A program made the translations under genes and the position numbers. Source: Pholis gunnellus (lineage: Eukaryota; Chordata; Actinopteri; Perciformes; Pholidae). Taken from it: a stretch of 64,000 nucleotides of DNA. The stretch is taken from the NCBI GenBank assembly GCA_910591455.2, contig OU342816.1, positions 23,087,711 through 23,151,710 on the forward strand, read 5' to 3'. The notes under the pieces were generated by a model that saw only the letters and a program-made list of their open reading frames with translations, did not search any database and was not told the origin of the DNA. Of this stretch, positions 1-46,862 are shown piece after piece. Position 1 is the first letter of the stretch, and the number at the start of each line of letters is the position of its first letter.

Positions 1-2086
1 TAAAACAGCTAGAATTAGCTTCACCTCATACAGTTACATTAATATGCTGCTTTCCTGTTAATGTAACAGTAATAACAACAGTATAATATGTTCTGGGCCG
101 TTACCAACGCCGCCCCAAGCAAATAAGATGGTAAAGAAAGTTGCCTTCTTATGTGGCAACGTTGACTAACGTTACTAAGCTCAATGCACCAAGTTGAGTT
201 TTTAACTCCCAAATCTAGAACGACATTTTTCAGTACTAACCAATGATGCAGTTTTATTTCAGCCATGCTCCAAATGTTAGCAGGGTTCAATTTGTGGATA
301 AAATGAAGCATGCTAAATATTTGAACTGCAGTTATTTCCAGAACTTTCTATAAACGATTGCACTCTTCATATATGAAGGCTAGAACAGTTAGAACTGTGT
401 TCTGCTTTCTCCCTCACGTATACCTGCTATTCTCTACACATACAGATGATTGCACACTTCTCTTTGAAACAGCAACTGTATGCTTTTCATTTACTGATGT
501 TGGCACAAGGTGTTGATTAGTGTATGATTTTTAATCTGGGCTCATTTCACATAAAAACAACTCTGTGCACTAATTACTCATTTATTTTAAGTGCCCCCCA
601 AAAATGTTGTAAATGCCCCAATTTCCTACACGGCTTTAACATATGTAAACATTTTGAATGCATTTTGACCCAGATCACACGAGTTACCTCCCCATTGCAT
701 CCTGAGCATTGCTTACTGGGGAGATGCTGAGCAGTGACATGGACATCTGTACATCAATGACATCACCATAGGGCTGTGACCATTCAGCCAGAGGGCCTCT
801 TGAAAGGATGTAACAATGAACTGAATTACTTTTTTCAAATTGGGTTTATATGGGATGGATAGAGAATGGTGGTATTGGTGATGTTTTGTGTTCTCTCATT
901 TAAAAAAAAAAAAGATATACAAATAAATAAAATGATCTGAAAATACAATAATTATTTATTTCTTGATTTATATTCGTATTAAATAATATTTGTAATGCAA
1001 AATATACAGTCAACTTCTAAGATATGATCCACTAGATTAGATTTACGCCCCTGCATACACCCACACAGGTGTCTTTTTTTCATCGTGGCTGAATGGACCT
1101 GCAGGTTGGAGTTGTGCAAAGCTGCAGTATGTTGGGATTTAAATCAGGGATATGAAACTCCTTGTATAAGAATGCTCAAGTTGCAACTTCTCCCGCACCA
1201 AAATAAGAGGACAGTGAGAGAGAGGTGTTGAGAAAAGGTCTAATCAGGTGAAATAAGTGACAATACCGTGAGGCTACCCAGCACTTTATCCAATTGTGCG
1301 ACTTAGCTCCACCTCAACCAGCTCCATCATAAGTATTTTTGATAATATATATAGTTGTATGTGTTTTAATAAATTAGACTGTAGTAATGCACTAGTATGT
1401 TAGGACCTGGATAATGTCTCTTGATTCAAACTAAACTCTTTAAACAAGCTGATTTGCATATGAGGTTAGTGAACTGATTTCGCTCGCAGACTATGATTCT
1501 AATTTTATGACATAAAAAGGGTTTAATGGACCGAATACAAGAGAAAATGTCATGTCAAGATGTAGTTTCTGTAATGTTGTGGATGGAGGCTGCAGCTCCG
1601 GGGCCACGATCAGACAGGGTGACTCATTAGAGAGCTGCACTCCGTCTCGTCACTTCCTTCTACATAATCACTATAATGTGGTTTTACAGTCTTTTCATTT
1701 GTCGACTTTCATACCCACAGCATGTCAGAGTGGTTTTAACCTGTCTGGATTCTTCAGACTAGTTCCATTAGTACGTAAAATAACAGTTAGAACCATTAAT
1801 AGATCAGCACTGTCAGTTTAATACAGAGCAGAGATGGGTTTTTCTCAAATTGTCTTTAAAAGAGACTTCATGTTTAATTGAACTGTCTGTATCCTGTCCA
1901 TGCAAAGTCCTGATTGTCCTCGGTGAGTTTGTGTTTGAGGTGGTTCCAGCTTCCTGTTTGAGTTGGTCTGTTGCTCCGCAGCAGAGTTCAGCACCACGGA
2001 GAGCTCCACTCATCATGTCTGTCAGTGGAGTCTGGTTTCTCCTTTAGATTTGACACAAAAACATTTCATTTTAACCACGAGAGTCG
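1..2086. other. Non-coding, probably 5' intron of dscaml1
   Basis: AT-rich sequence with short A runs (about 901-912). No splice-bounded exon with DSCAM-family similarity, no RNA gene and no recognised mobile element was seen on either strand. Confidence 0.5.
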
Positions 2087-2597
2087 TCTTCTTCTTCTTC
2101 TTCTTCTTCTTCTTCTTCTTCTTCTTCTTCTTCTTCTTCTTTTTCTTCTTCTTCTTCTTTTTCTTCTTTCTTCTTCTTCTTCTTCTTCTTCTTCTTCTTC
2201 TTCTTCTTCTTCTTCTTCTTCTTTTTCTTCTTCTTCTTCTTCTTCTTCTTCTTCTTCTTCTTCTTCTTTTTTTTTTTTCTTTCTTCTTCTTCTTCTTTTT
2301 TTCTTCTTCTTTTTCTTCTTCTTTTTTTCTTCTTCTTCTTCTTCTTCTTCTTCTTTTTCTTCTTCTTCTTCTTCTTCTTCTTCTTCTTCTTCTTCTTTTT
2401 CTTCTTCTTCTTCTTCTTTTTCTTCTTCTTCTTCTTCTTCTTCTTCTTCTTCTTCTTCTTCTTCTTCTTCTTCTTCTTTTCTTCTTCTTCTTCTTCTTCT
2501 TCTTCTTCTTTTTCTTCTTCTTCTTCTTCTTCTTCTGTCGTCTTTTCTTCTTCTTCTTTCTTCTTCTTCTTCTTCTTCTTCTCTTCTTCTTTTTTTT
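2087..2597 (+). repeat. Long (TTC)n / (GAA)n tract
   Basis: A 511-bp almost pure pyrimidine tract made of TTC triplets, with T-run slips (for example 2,270-2,285) and one interruption containing a GTCGTC near 2,537-2,542 that echoes the left edge. Long apparent reading frames here are artefacts of the repeat. It is in the inferred 5' intron. Confidence 0.97.
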
Positions 2598-4554
2598 GTG
2601 CAATTTAACTAAAATAGTTTTAAACATGTTTTTTGTTGCTTTTTATCTTTTGCTTTGTTGTTTATTGAGCTTTTGAAAGTGACAAAAACTGTACACATAA
2701 ATAAAAGTTGAATGATTTACTCTAGTATTTTTATATAACTGCGTTAATGTGCTAGGTTGATTTTTCTCGTTCAACCAATATGCACAGTTGCAATAGTGCT
2801 TACATGATGACATACGTTTGATTGTGTTTTATTTTGTAATTGTTAAGTGGATACTTGAATTATTATTTAAAATGTACTTGCATGCGATGTTCTATGTTAT
2901 TGAGTTGTACTTGACTGTGTCCAGTGAGGCCTTTCATAACCTCAGCTGAGATTCTGTAGCTCTGTCGCCTCGTTCAGCGCAGTGATGCACAACTCAAGAG
3001 ATGAAATAGTGAACATACTGACAGATCCACAGCAAAAACCCAAAGCATTGACTACATGTAGACCATGTGTGTTGCTGTGTGTCTGTGCTGCTGGTCAAGC
3101 TGCTGCTACCAGGATTAAGCTGATAAAATGACATTCACAAACCGATGTGTCTACTGGGAATGCTGTGGCAGACGTTGCATACGGATAATGTCCACGTCGT
3201 AATAATTCATAAATCCTGATCCACACTTGAACAAGGGGAGGAGAGGGCGATGGCGTTTAATAAACATGATGGCTACACATGTTGATGATGTCAAACCCAC
3301 GCTGTTTCTTCCACTTTGGCTCTTCTTAAAACAAGGACCTAATGTCCTCCATCTTTTGCTTTTATTGGAACATTTAATCCCAATGATAAAGTGGGTTGAT
3401 GTTAAAATGAACAAGGATTTGCTAATGCACGATTATATCCAACAGAGTGATTCTTTAAAGTTCTATAATATTGATACATTTGAACTGTAAAGTTTACCGT
3501 TGTTCATCTCACAGACATGCTCCCAGTGTTGCAGCTATAGCTAACAGCCTGTCCGGCCTGAGGGTTACCAGGCCATTGAGGTGGTATTCCTCGCTCTTTT
3601 TCTCTTTATTAAAGTAGCCTTCATACAGGAAACGGACAAACCTGGCAACAGTTAAAATGACGCCATCCTACGGTTCAGTAGCGCCTTGACATTGCCCCAA
3701 AATCTGCCCAAATCTACACCGACGATGTGAAGACAACCAGTCATTATCTGCAAAAAAAACATCCCCTGTTCAGGCTTCCTTAATAAATAAAACAGGGGTC
3801 TTTCTTCACAGTGTGGATCAAAGTACATCTCTGTCTGAATCTTCGTCAAGCAGTGCACACAGGCCTCGTCTCGCCGCAACTTCCTCCCACTCTCTTTCTC
3901 TCGCTCCTCTCCGGCTTCATCCTTCTCCCTCCGTTCCCTCCCCTTCCTCAGCGTGGCTGCTGAATATTTAATAAGCCTGAATTACCGAGGCCCTCAACCG
4001 TAATGACGGGGAAATCAGACAATTAAATCAGAAGGGCTTCGGCTTTAAGTCTCACCTCCCCCAGAGGAGCCAGAGATTATTTAAAGTGGCACACTGTTTG
4101 ATTATCTAATCCTCCTCTTGCCCCCTCTGCTTTACTCACAGAGCGCCATCGCCCGCTCCACTTGCCAGCACAAATTACCATGAAACACCAATGAGCACTG
4201 TATTTAAGGCCCTTTCCATAGTGCGGGAATGTGGTGCCATGAAGTTCCCATGGGAATGGCGCTATGGGAGGAAACTCCTTTCCACTCACAGTTATCACAG
4301 TTTAGCGAGGGGCTCGAAGGCTCGCCGTGTTCTCGCGCAGGGAACATAATTAACAACCGCAGTGAGACGCATACGTTTGAGTGAAAACCGCAATGTCTTT
4401 GCGTTGAAAATGGCCCTCGCCGTTTCTGAGCTTGTGCTGCTGTTGGATGCGGTCGACGCTTGTCTTTCCCAGGTGGTATTCAAGTTTTCTTTTTTTTTTT
4501 TTTTATTTAATCCTGAGCTTTCATCGAGCATGAGTGAAAGGGGAAGCATTAAGG
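2598..4554. other. Intronic sequence, no gene seen
   Basis: No coding or RNA signal recognised. The stretch from about 4,050 to 4,300 has even base composition without microsatellites and could be a conserved non-coding element, but this cannot be judged without other genomes. Confidence 0.4.
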
Positions 4555-4580
4555 GTGTGTGTGTGTGTGTGTGTGTGTGT
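4555..4580 (+). repeat. (GT)13 microsatellite
   Basis: A pure GT dinucleotide run followed by tatcaaac. Confidence 0.98.
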
Positions 4581-4820
4581 TATCAAACAAAATATTGAGA
4601 ACAGACTGTAGGGGATCCACTAAGATAACCCTGACCTGCCACGGTGCTCTTTTGAAGTGGAAAGCTGCAGGACTGGATACGGGCTTCGCTCCCGAATCAA
4701 AGGCTGTTTTGTTTGGGTTTTGGCGATAAGAAGAATTGTTGTCAGCTTGACTTATCATCCAGACAAAGTGATGGATTGTGATTGAGTAGATAGTAATAGC
4801 TTCCTTAATGCCTGCCAGTG

Positions 4821-4823
<3 letters not shown>

Positions 4824-4875
<52 letters not shown>
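4824..4875 (+). repeat. (CA)26 microsatellite
   Basis: A pure CA run 0.25 kb after the GT run; the two are opposite in strand sense and could form a stem. A shorter CA run lies at about 5,044-5,065. Confidence 0.98.
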
Positions 4876-4881
<6 letters not shown>

Positions 4882-5154
4882 CTCACAGACAGAGAGATGA
4901 ATATTCATGATTATACAGCTGAGGCTCAACACTGCTTCATTTAGTGTTGGCCAGAGAGAGGCCAATGATAGCATTGTAAACACACAACCATCGGGGGTTT
5001 AATAGCTCGACTCCAGTACTGGCTAATTACAGCGCACATGCAGCCACACACACACACACACACACCTGATAGAAACACACACAGGTGCAGATTTGAAAGC
5101 TATTGCAGGTGGAGATTTCCCTCATTTTTTACTTCAGCAGACAAACATTTGTCT

Positions 5155-5157
<3 letters not shown>

Positions 5158-5185
<28 letters not shown>
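5158..5185 (+). repeat. A28 homopolymer
   Basis: A pure run of 28 A. No SINE or LINE body was recognised 5' of it, so its origin is unclear. Confidence 0.95.
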
Positions 5186-5499
5186 GTGCTCACACAGCTG
5201 CCTCAAAACCGTGGAGAATAGAGACATCCTGTCATAGTATGTCAAATAAGTCCCGTACAAATAAACCCCATTCTTCCAGCGTCCATTGTTTGAGTCTGTT
5301 TGATGAGATGGAGTTCTAGTCAGGAGCCGTCACACATGAAGCTGCTGACAATGACTTTAAAGCGGAACCGATATTACACATCCAAGTTTACGGGTGTCGG
5401 GGAATACTTCTGCATAGTGGAAACTTGAGGCGGCATCGGTTGGGTGCAAAAAAACTACAAATTTGAAAATGTGGGTGTAGGAGTGTGGAGCAGTGGGCT

Positions 5500-6000
5500 T
5501 ACCAGTAGCTCCTCATCTCTGCCTAAAGCTAGCTGCTGATTAGCAGCGACTAGCATAACACACCCGGTCTGTCAGCCGCCAAGCGTGGAATAAAAAGGAT
5601 GACGTCTCTGGTTCTGCTGCACCGATTTTGATCCTTGGTTTAAGAACCGTCTACTGTGGCGCTCATATGGGATTGACTTTGCAGGTGTCCCTGGTACGTC
5701 CAATATCTAGTCTCAAGCAAAACCTGAGCTGAAAAGGAGTCTGACACTTCTGCCCTTTAAATGTTGAACCTTAAACAGATGACCAGTTGTCGTCCAAAAC
5801 TATAAAACAAACACGGGACTTTGGTGCAAAACTAAACTTTCCTAAACCCGAGTGGTTTTGTTGCCTAAACCTGACTTTCTGTGGAGACGGCAGTTCATTT
5901 TGAAGAGACACCATGTGTGTAAAGAGTGCAAACTGACACACCGTCCCTGACACGTCCAAAACTGAGGGGGACATAGAACGTCATAGTTTGAAGCTTAGGA
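5500..6000. repeat. Dispersed-repeat-like sequence, family not named
   Basis: It contains phrases such as ggttttgttgcctaaacctg and gctagctgctgattagcag that I associate with old interspersed repeats in teleost genomes. Ends are not defined and no terminal repeats were found. Confidence 0.35.
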
Positions 6001-9000
6001 GCACTGACCAAGCGGGAGAATGTGTTGTCAAGACACGTTCATTCAGTTCTTAAATGATTTAAAAAACTTGCATCACTATAAAATAATCCAGTTTAAAATG
6101 TCTCTGTAGCTCACTCCAAGATGAGGGTCCAACAATCTTTAAAAGCACTTTCACCACGGAGTCTAATATAGAAAACATGTCCCGATGTTCCATAACATCT
6201 ACCATGAATCATTACTGAATTGTTATTCATCTCCTTCTGGTATCGTTTCGCAGTGATCTGGGATGTCTCGTAGAACATCACTCCGGAGACCGACAGTATC
6301 TAAAATCTCTCTTCCTTTTAACACGACAGAGGAATGTGGGGCACCGTCGAGGCCAAAGCGCCTCAGGGTTTAAGCTTCCCTGTTGCCTCCTGATTTGAAT
6401 ATCGTTCAGCGTCCATTTGCATCTAGTTTTAATAGCGGTTTATTCAGTCAAGCAGAAGATGACATCTTTATCTGTGGTTGACATATGAGGCCGTTAGCCT
6501 CAGGCTAGCGTGTGTCTAGTTAATGAGCAGAGGGATGCTGCCGCTGATTAGAACAAATTCTCAGCCTTCTTCTCTGACTCGACTCCGTAGCGAGCAGATA
6601 GGGGTCCGGACCCCAGATAGGCTGCTTCCAGTCTGTAGTCCAGGTGTGATGAGAAATTAGGGCAGGCACTTGGTGTGTGTGTGTGTGTTCCTGAATTTGC
6701 GTACTTGTATGGGGTGTACTGCAAATGTACTGCAGACGGTTATTTTTGGAAGGGAGAGCAAGATTTATGGCATTTAAAAAAAAACTCCAGGAAAAAAATA
6801 AGCGCAATCAGGAATAACAATAGAAGAGGATTCCCTCTTCCAGAAAGAACAGACGTGCAATAGATGTCAAATAACATGAGTACAGACAATATTATGGAAG
6901 TAAATTGCAAATATACATGAAGAATAAGTAATTGATAGAATTCCTACAGAACGCGTTTTTGCAAACAAGGTAGCATTTTTAAGGTGAGACATACAGTTAT
7001 GAGGATCAAAAGTATAATAATCAAAAATTCATATACAGTATTTATTGCATGTGTAAGCATTGAAACATTTGACTGGACAGTATACGTGTGAGTGTGTGTT
7101 TTTCTACCTCTCCACCATTTACAGTGCTGGGAATATTGCTTGGTAAGCGAATGGTGGCCCCGTGCGTTGCCATGCCAACCCTCAGCAGCTGTCAGTGTGC
7201 CTCCTGTAGGAATGACAAATGGTTTTTATTAGAGGGGCTCTAAATTGGTGGGATCCCCCCTCTCCACGGAGATGCTTATCCCAGCCCGATCCGAGCGGAG
7301 TCACTCTGCCAATAACTCTGAGCGAGCCTAATTACAACACGGGCTCCTCCCGGCCTCATCATACACTTATTATTACTCACTGCCGGTGAATTCCATTTGA
7401 CGGCGCATTTCACAAATTCAGGTGTTACATTTGTAACTGTTACAAAACAAAAAAACAGTCATCATCAGCCAGTTTGTTATTTTTATATATTTGTTCCCCT
7501 TTGTGATCATATTAATAGATAACCATGCAGATGCTCCTCTCTGTTAAACTGAGCAGGAGATGCTGTATCACCTCAAGTAAAACAAGTATTCTAGATACAG
7601 AAAGGTGTTTCTTTGTTAATGTGCAACTGCACTGTATGAGCAGCGTGCATTATCTTTATTCATTCATTTTTTTGTCAAGCTGTTTTGCCTTTGACCGTTC
7701 CAAGGTTACGGTGACACCGTAGGCCCCGGCTGTCTCCAGGGGACCACTCTACGCTCACTAATACACTCCAAGACACTCGCACAGCGGGGACACTGCCAGC
7801 AGAGTGATGAGGAAGCACATTTAAAAAAAAAAAAAAAAGAATGATCAGCATTGTTTAGCTGACTCCGTGGGTTTTCCTGTAAGTGGCGTCCAGACCGTCG
7901 GCGTTGATAGGTCGGAGTTCCTCAGGTTGAGGTGTTCAAGGTCGCGGGGGAAAATAATTTGTCTCATCTGTACTATGTGTCCCAACGTTTGCGTGTTTTT
8001 AACAGCATAGTGTTAGAATATTATACTTCGAGGATTGTGCCGCATGCAGAGATGCGAAGATACACACGTTTGGTTTGAGTACGCTCCCGTTAGTCATCGT
8101 ATGTTTGATTTGAAGAAGACAGCAGACAGAGCTAACGGGTTCCTGTTGAGATCTGTCAGACAGACAGGGCTGACAGGTTTTCTTTTGATAATTACTCTGC
8201 CTAGCCATGATCTGAATTAGCATATGAAAGTTGTCTTCTTTTCTTTTTTTTTTGCCTTCACTGGGAGCGCATAGCTGTAAGCTAATTTGTAAGTCATTTC
8301 AGATGACAGAGAGCGGTTGTATCCCAGAGGTGCTCTTTCCCTCTTGATCCTTTGTTTTTGTTCTCTCTCTCTCTCTGCTGCCTGCTTTCTCTCTCATCTC
8401 TCCCTCCTCCCATCTCATCTTTCCACCACTCATGTCTCAATTATAGGAATATTGAAATGACTCAGGCTAACCGAGTTAACTTTCTCAGCCCGTTTTGGAG
8501 CAGATGGTCGCCCCGGCGAGCGCCGGTCAAAGTGCTCAATGTCACCGCGTGTCGTCGTGTTCGACCTTATCGGGAATCCTTCTCTCTTAAGTCCTTGTCA
8601 CAGGATAAACCTGCGTGTCCAGTGGCAGCACCTCCACACCAGTGCAAACTAGAATCATACAATAGTATTGTAATACGGATATGATTCTGCCTTTTCTCCG
8701 TGTTTCTATTATGTCTCAGAGGTTTCAGTAAAAAAAACGGTTGAGCCGATCCCCATTTGAATATACAAAGAGACCACTAGCAGGCTCAGTGTGGCTTATG
8801 TGTGGATTAATTGTAGCTATTGAGTGTGGTGGAGCCACAGAAAGGGACTTGTGTTGTGTGGCACAGTCGATGCCAAAGCAGCTGGGCGGGCCCCGAGGAA
8901 GGGAAGAGGAGACGACCCACAGTTCAGTGAGGCCACCTGGGATGAAGTGAAGCCATAGTTTCAGAAATATACACTAATACCCTTATCCCACCCAAATTTG

Positions 9001-10899
9001 CTTGCGTATGCCGTGTTTTTAAACACAGGAACGCTCGCTCTAAATAGCCGAAAGACTCCTTTTCCATTGCGAGTATATACCGAGCTGTTGCACTGGTCTT
9101 ACTGGGGGTTTTTTTCCTGCTGTGTCTCATTTGAAGTCACTGACGCAGGGTTAGTAAACAATGAACATGTAACAGCAGTTATTTCTTCTTCTTCTGTTAC
9201 TGATTTAGTCTCTCTTTCAAACTCTCAAACCAGAGCTGGTGATAGTGTGAACAGTGGAAAGACGAACAGACAAAGATGGTTTTGATAAGTTGTGTTTTAT
9301 TTATTTCCGGTTTATATTCAACTTTATTTCAGACACATCAGTCCATATAAAAGAGAAAGAAAAGACAAACGCATTCAACAACAAATAAATACAATACAAT
9401 ACAAGGACACCAAGACACAGGTATAATCACTGCAGTTCAAAGGTTACTCGTGCTTCAAAACCATAGAGACAACACCTCGTATCACTTTGTGTTGGCTCCC
9501 TTAAGGCCTTTAGGATTTTTGATTCAGTCAATCGACATTTAAATTTACACATAAATTCCCCAACACACGGTTTGTTCGATGGGTGAAATGTGTTCTGACT
9601 GGAGTCTGGTGGCTTTAAGGAGAGCATATCAAATGTAGGCTTTCTACGTTAATAGAGTATAATAATTGTCCAAATCCCGGTTGATTTTATTCATTATATT
9701 CATTTCAATACGCGTCACATAGCATCACACCGGAAAAGGGACGAAAATGAGCGTGTCCACCCGGGTGTCATGTCTCCATCACTGGCGATGGGATCTCCAG
9801 CCGATAAACAGCTGTAACTACTGCAGAGTCATTTGTCGTGCAATGAACGCCGATTGTCACTGAAGACAAAAAGCAGATGTGTTCGTGGGCTTTTTGTCCT
9901 GTGGGAAAGGGGCTTACTCCAGGTGTGGACACAAACGCCTGCTCATGTGTCTAGCATGTTAACACACACACCCACCAACGCATTGCGAGAACAGCGGAGG
10001 CTGTGTCTCAGGCGGTGTTAGTATGCAGTAGGTGGAGCAGAGAGGAGCAGGGAAAAGCCTTCGATCGTTATTATTGACCATTCCTCCATGCAGCAGCGTG
10101 CTGCATGGACACACTCACACTCACTCGCATGCACGCAGAGAGACACACATGTTCGCTCACACAAAGACTTTAATATACACACACAAGCCAGTGGGATTCG
10201 AGATGACTGCAGTGGTCCGAGCATACGCAGAAAATGCCCTCAGCTTACTGTACAAGGACATGCAAATACAACACAGCTCTGTAGGCCTGTGTCTCTGCGT
10301 AAAGCAATCAATTGTGTTTGTTTGGGAGGGAGCAAGAGCTGGCTCTGGGAAGAAAGAAATCTCATCCAGAATCAAGACTATAATCAATTACAAGAGTTTA
10401 GATTTTAAATGAACACTAACCACCAGCACCTTCTGTTATCATTGCAATGGTCTTAATACAGAAACATCTTTTACTCACATGTCAATTCACCTCCTGCTGA
10501 AAAGATGCACAGCAGTGATTTCAAACTGTAAGGTGCAAAATCTACTCACCGTTTTTTGAAATGGGGTCGTTTAACATTTCAGATTTGTAGCATTCTAAAC
10601 ACAAGAGTCTCTGCTAAATTTCTAGATGTACAGCAGACAGCACCCAGGAGCTGTACAAGATTTCTTGAGATGATGTCGTGGCAATCGTCAAGGTTCAAAC
10701 GCTCGAGGATGATGTTCTGTATTTTCACAGTGAAGGAAGAAGGAAAAACAGTTCCAAGATGCTGCTTTACTTGGGCATAGCAAAAGTGTAAGGTGTCAAA
10801 CTCTATTCTAAGGAGCTGAGTAGTTACTCTGAACAAACAGACTGATGCTCCACACTGTTGCGATTTTGCGCAAACATGCACGTTTTCTTTCCTCTCTCG
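6001..10899. other. Intronic sequence, no gene seen
   Basis: Short GT runs (about 6,673-6,689), CT runs (about 8,363-8,376) and A runs (7,822-7,838) only. Open frames here have no splice-supported family match. The block at about 7,231-7,420 is GC-balanced and could be a conserved non-coding element. Confidence 0.4.
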
Positions 10900-11070
10900 T
10901 GTTTTCACACTAAATATGAAGCTGACACCAGGAGACAGATCGATTAGCTTAGCATAAAGACCGGAAATCAGAGGAAACAGCTAGCATCGCCAAAAGTAAA
11001 TAGTCCACTGCTAAAGCTCACAAATTCATAAATTACATCCCAAAAAACAAAGTGTAAAAACAACAACAGA
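10900..11070. repeat. Teleost dispersed repeat fragment
   Basis: It contains aatatgaagctgacaccagg, gattagcttagcataaagac and aaagtgtaaaaacaacaaca, in the order seen in a widespread teleost interspersed repeat. The class of this repeat is not known to me with certainty. Confidence 0.5.
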
Positions 11071-12109
11071 TTATTAACTTTCTCCCGGTCTCAACTCTAA
11101 AAGTAGTGTAAATACTTCTAATTTTATTCTTCAAAAGAAAGCAAATACAACCTATTTTCTACTATTCCTGGATAGCATATTACACAGTTATTATAGTGAA
11201 GATTGCCATTTTAATATCAATATATGCCTACCTGTCATCCTCTGACCAGATCCAGTTTGATTTGCTCGGTAGACAAGAGACAAACAGGCACACGGTATGC
11301 ATGTACACACGTGAGCTTGTGTGTCTGTTTTAACGTGCATTTAAAACACAGGCGTACTCTCCCAGCCCTGGTCTTTTGTCACAGTGACAGACAGTCTGTT
11401 CTAATGAAAGCTGCTCTCATTCATAAGCCTGCCTTGTCAACGTCTGATGCCGGACAACTTTCAGAGGGAGAAGAAGGGGGAAGAAGATGGGGGGGAAGGA
11501 AAAAGACAGCCTGCTTTGCTTTTCCCTTTGATATCTGCTTTCTCTGAATTTCTTCCTCGCCTCAAAATGAACTGCATATGCAACCAACAAAATAAAAAAT
11601 GTGGTAATGTTCTTGCTTGTCTGTGGTTATATGGTGGTAGGTCACACACTCGAGTACCTCGACCTCAAGCTGAAAAAAAAACCTTCAGGATATCAAATCC
11701 ATGGTCTCTCATTTCTAACTAGGTCATCACTTGCTCACAATAGCATCCTCACCACCCTCCTCTGTGTATTCCTCCCTCTCCTTCTCTGTTTTCTCCCCGT
11801 GCTCTCATTCATCCTTTCTTATTGCACCATTACTGGGATCTGTAAACATGTTGGAAGTCGTTTTCTGTCGTTCGCTTTATCCGCTGTTTGTAGCTCAAAG
11901 CTCAAAGATCCTTTTTTCTCTTTTTGGTGCAAATCCTACCACAACTATCGATGTGCAGAACAGATTCCTTGTGATATTCAAAGCATGAATGTAGAGGCGA
12001 ATAGTCACCAAATATCATTTTGATCGTGTTTGCAGTAATGATGATTTGTTTATTGTTGAGATGTTGCAGATAAACACAAAGATCATAGATTGCAATTAAC
12101 ACCTTTTTT

Positions 12110-12470
12110 CATTATGTTCCGGCTGGAGGCCGTATGTTTTAGGGGTTACCTGTCTGTCCTGTCTCCTAAAGCAGATATCTCAGGAACTCCTGGAGGGAAT
12201 TTCTTCAAATGTGGCATAAAACGTTCACTTGGACTCGAATTTGGTGGTCAAAGGTCACAGTGACTTCTCAAAACACGTTTTTGGACCATAACATAAACAT
12301 TCTTATGCTAATTATGACAATTTCAGACAAATGCCCAATAGGTTAAAATGATAAAGTGATGACATTTGCGACAGAGATGGATGTAAACTGCAGCACGACT
12401 GGTTTGGTGGAGGCTTACAACCATGAGGTGGTAATTCCATTTCATGCACTGTGCAAGGGCCTGTACCAGC
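12110..12470 (+). repeat. Dispersed repeat, copy 1
   Basis: It contains gatatctcaggaactcctgg, ggtggtcaaaggtcacagtg and ggaggcttacaaccatgagg. The same ordered phrases occur in reverse orientation at 63,715-63,975, which shows that this is a repeat family independently of any database. Confidence 0.7.
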
Positions 12471-12805
12471 AGTGTTAAACTGTCATGACGGGACTAAATG
12501 AGAATAATTCAACAACCCATAAAGTGTGCATTATGATATCTCTACCAGAATCCCCCACCGTACGGCTGCCCCGTTTGATCCCTGTCTCAGATTGGCTTCT
12601 CCATCATCTGTGACATAAAAATACCCCCGGCAGCCACCGGCTACAGCGCACATCACTCCTCATAAACACCGACTACCTCTCTCTACCTCCATGTGTTCAC
12701 GCAAATTAGCATAATATTAGCATGATATTAGCACATCCGACCTGCGCTGCCGTGCCTTATCAAAGCGCTCTGTGATCCCCGGCTCCCTGCACTTTTTGAT
12801 GGAGC

Positions 12806-12821
12806 GGGGGGGGGGGGGGGG
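12806..12821 (+). repeat. G16 homopolymer
   Basis: A run of 16 G followed by a short GACA repeat. Confidence 0.95.
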
Positions 12822-13827
12822 ACAGACAGACAGTTTCCCCCGAGACAGAGAGAGGAGAGAGCGATGAGCTACATGATAACGAGCTGTGTTACACTGCTAC
12901 ACAACACACAGCCGTCACTGAGCCTCAATGCTCAGTGACGCATCTGCTGAGCTAAATGGGCTGCAGCAGATGTTTGGTGACTACAACCACACAGAGCTAC
13001 GCACCTCACTTGACTTGCAAATATTTGCTAAGAGACTTCAAAATTGGATTTTTCTATATCGTCTTTTGGAATGCGTAAGGTAGTGATTCCAGTTAGAATG
13101 AATACACACAGTGTGATTGTAGAGTATTATTTGTTGTAAAAACGTCTCCTGGGATGAAATCCGGAGGCAACTGATCCTTTTGTTTGTTCCTTTCATGAGT
13201 CACACGCGCAGGGTTTCAGACGCCACTTTTGGTAAAAACATGGAGACACAAGCAGGCATGTGCAGGACTACATTCACTGATTGTGGGGGTTCGATTACAG
13301 GTCAGGACAAGGTGACGTTTGAGTTACTGTTCGGTCCGGAGTGGTCTGCCTTCATCAGTGGGAAGATGTATGTTTTTTTAGTGGAAATTCTTTTATACAA
13401 AAGTAAATATGCACACTACACTAAAGTCCTGTTGCACCAGACAATTAAGATGAGCGGGTCGTCAGTGGGGACTAATTAAATGAGAACAAATGATGGATCC
13501 TGCACTCTGTTCAAGAAGGTTCCGTCTGCAGGCAGTAGACGCTCTCAAAGACATCTGTCTTGTAGAGAATCTGTACGCTACAGATCGCTTTTCCAAAATG
13601 TTCACCACTACACTGATTGACCAGAGGCAATATACAGCTCACATAAAGGTGACATATTTGGTGCCGATTGGCCCACAGGCAGTAACAACGTTCAGAGGAC
13701 TGTCATTTAAAAACGTTGCTTTGGTTTCATTGTTACTTTAAGACCCGTACTGCAGCTGTTTAAAATTGCACAATACATGGATAATGTGCAGCGACTTCAT
13801 ATGTTTTGTTTATTTACTTATTTGCAG
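12822..13827. other. Intronic sequence before the first visible dscaml1 exon
   Basis: No feature recognised except the polypyrimidine tract and acceptor ending at 13,827. Confidence 0.5.

Positions 13828-46862
<33,035 letters not shown>

Noticed and set aside
1963..2676. Long open frames of poly-Leu, poly-Phe, poly-Ser and poly-Arg/Lys over the TTC tract
   Set aside because: A pure triplet repeat is open in many frames on both strands; there is no start context, splice support or protein family.
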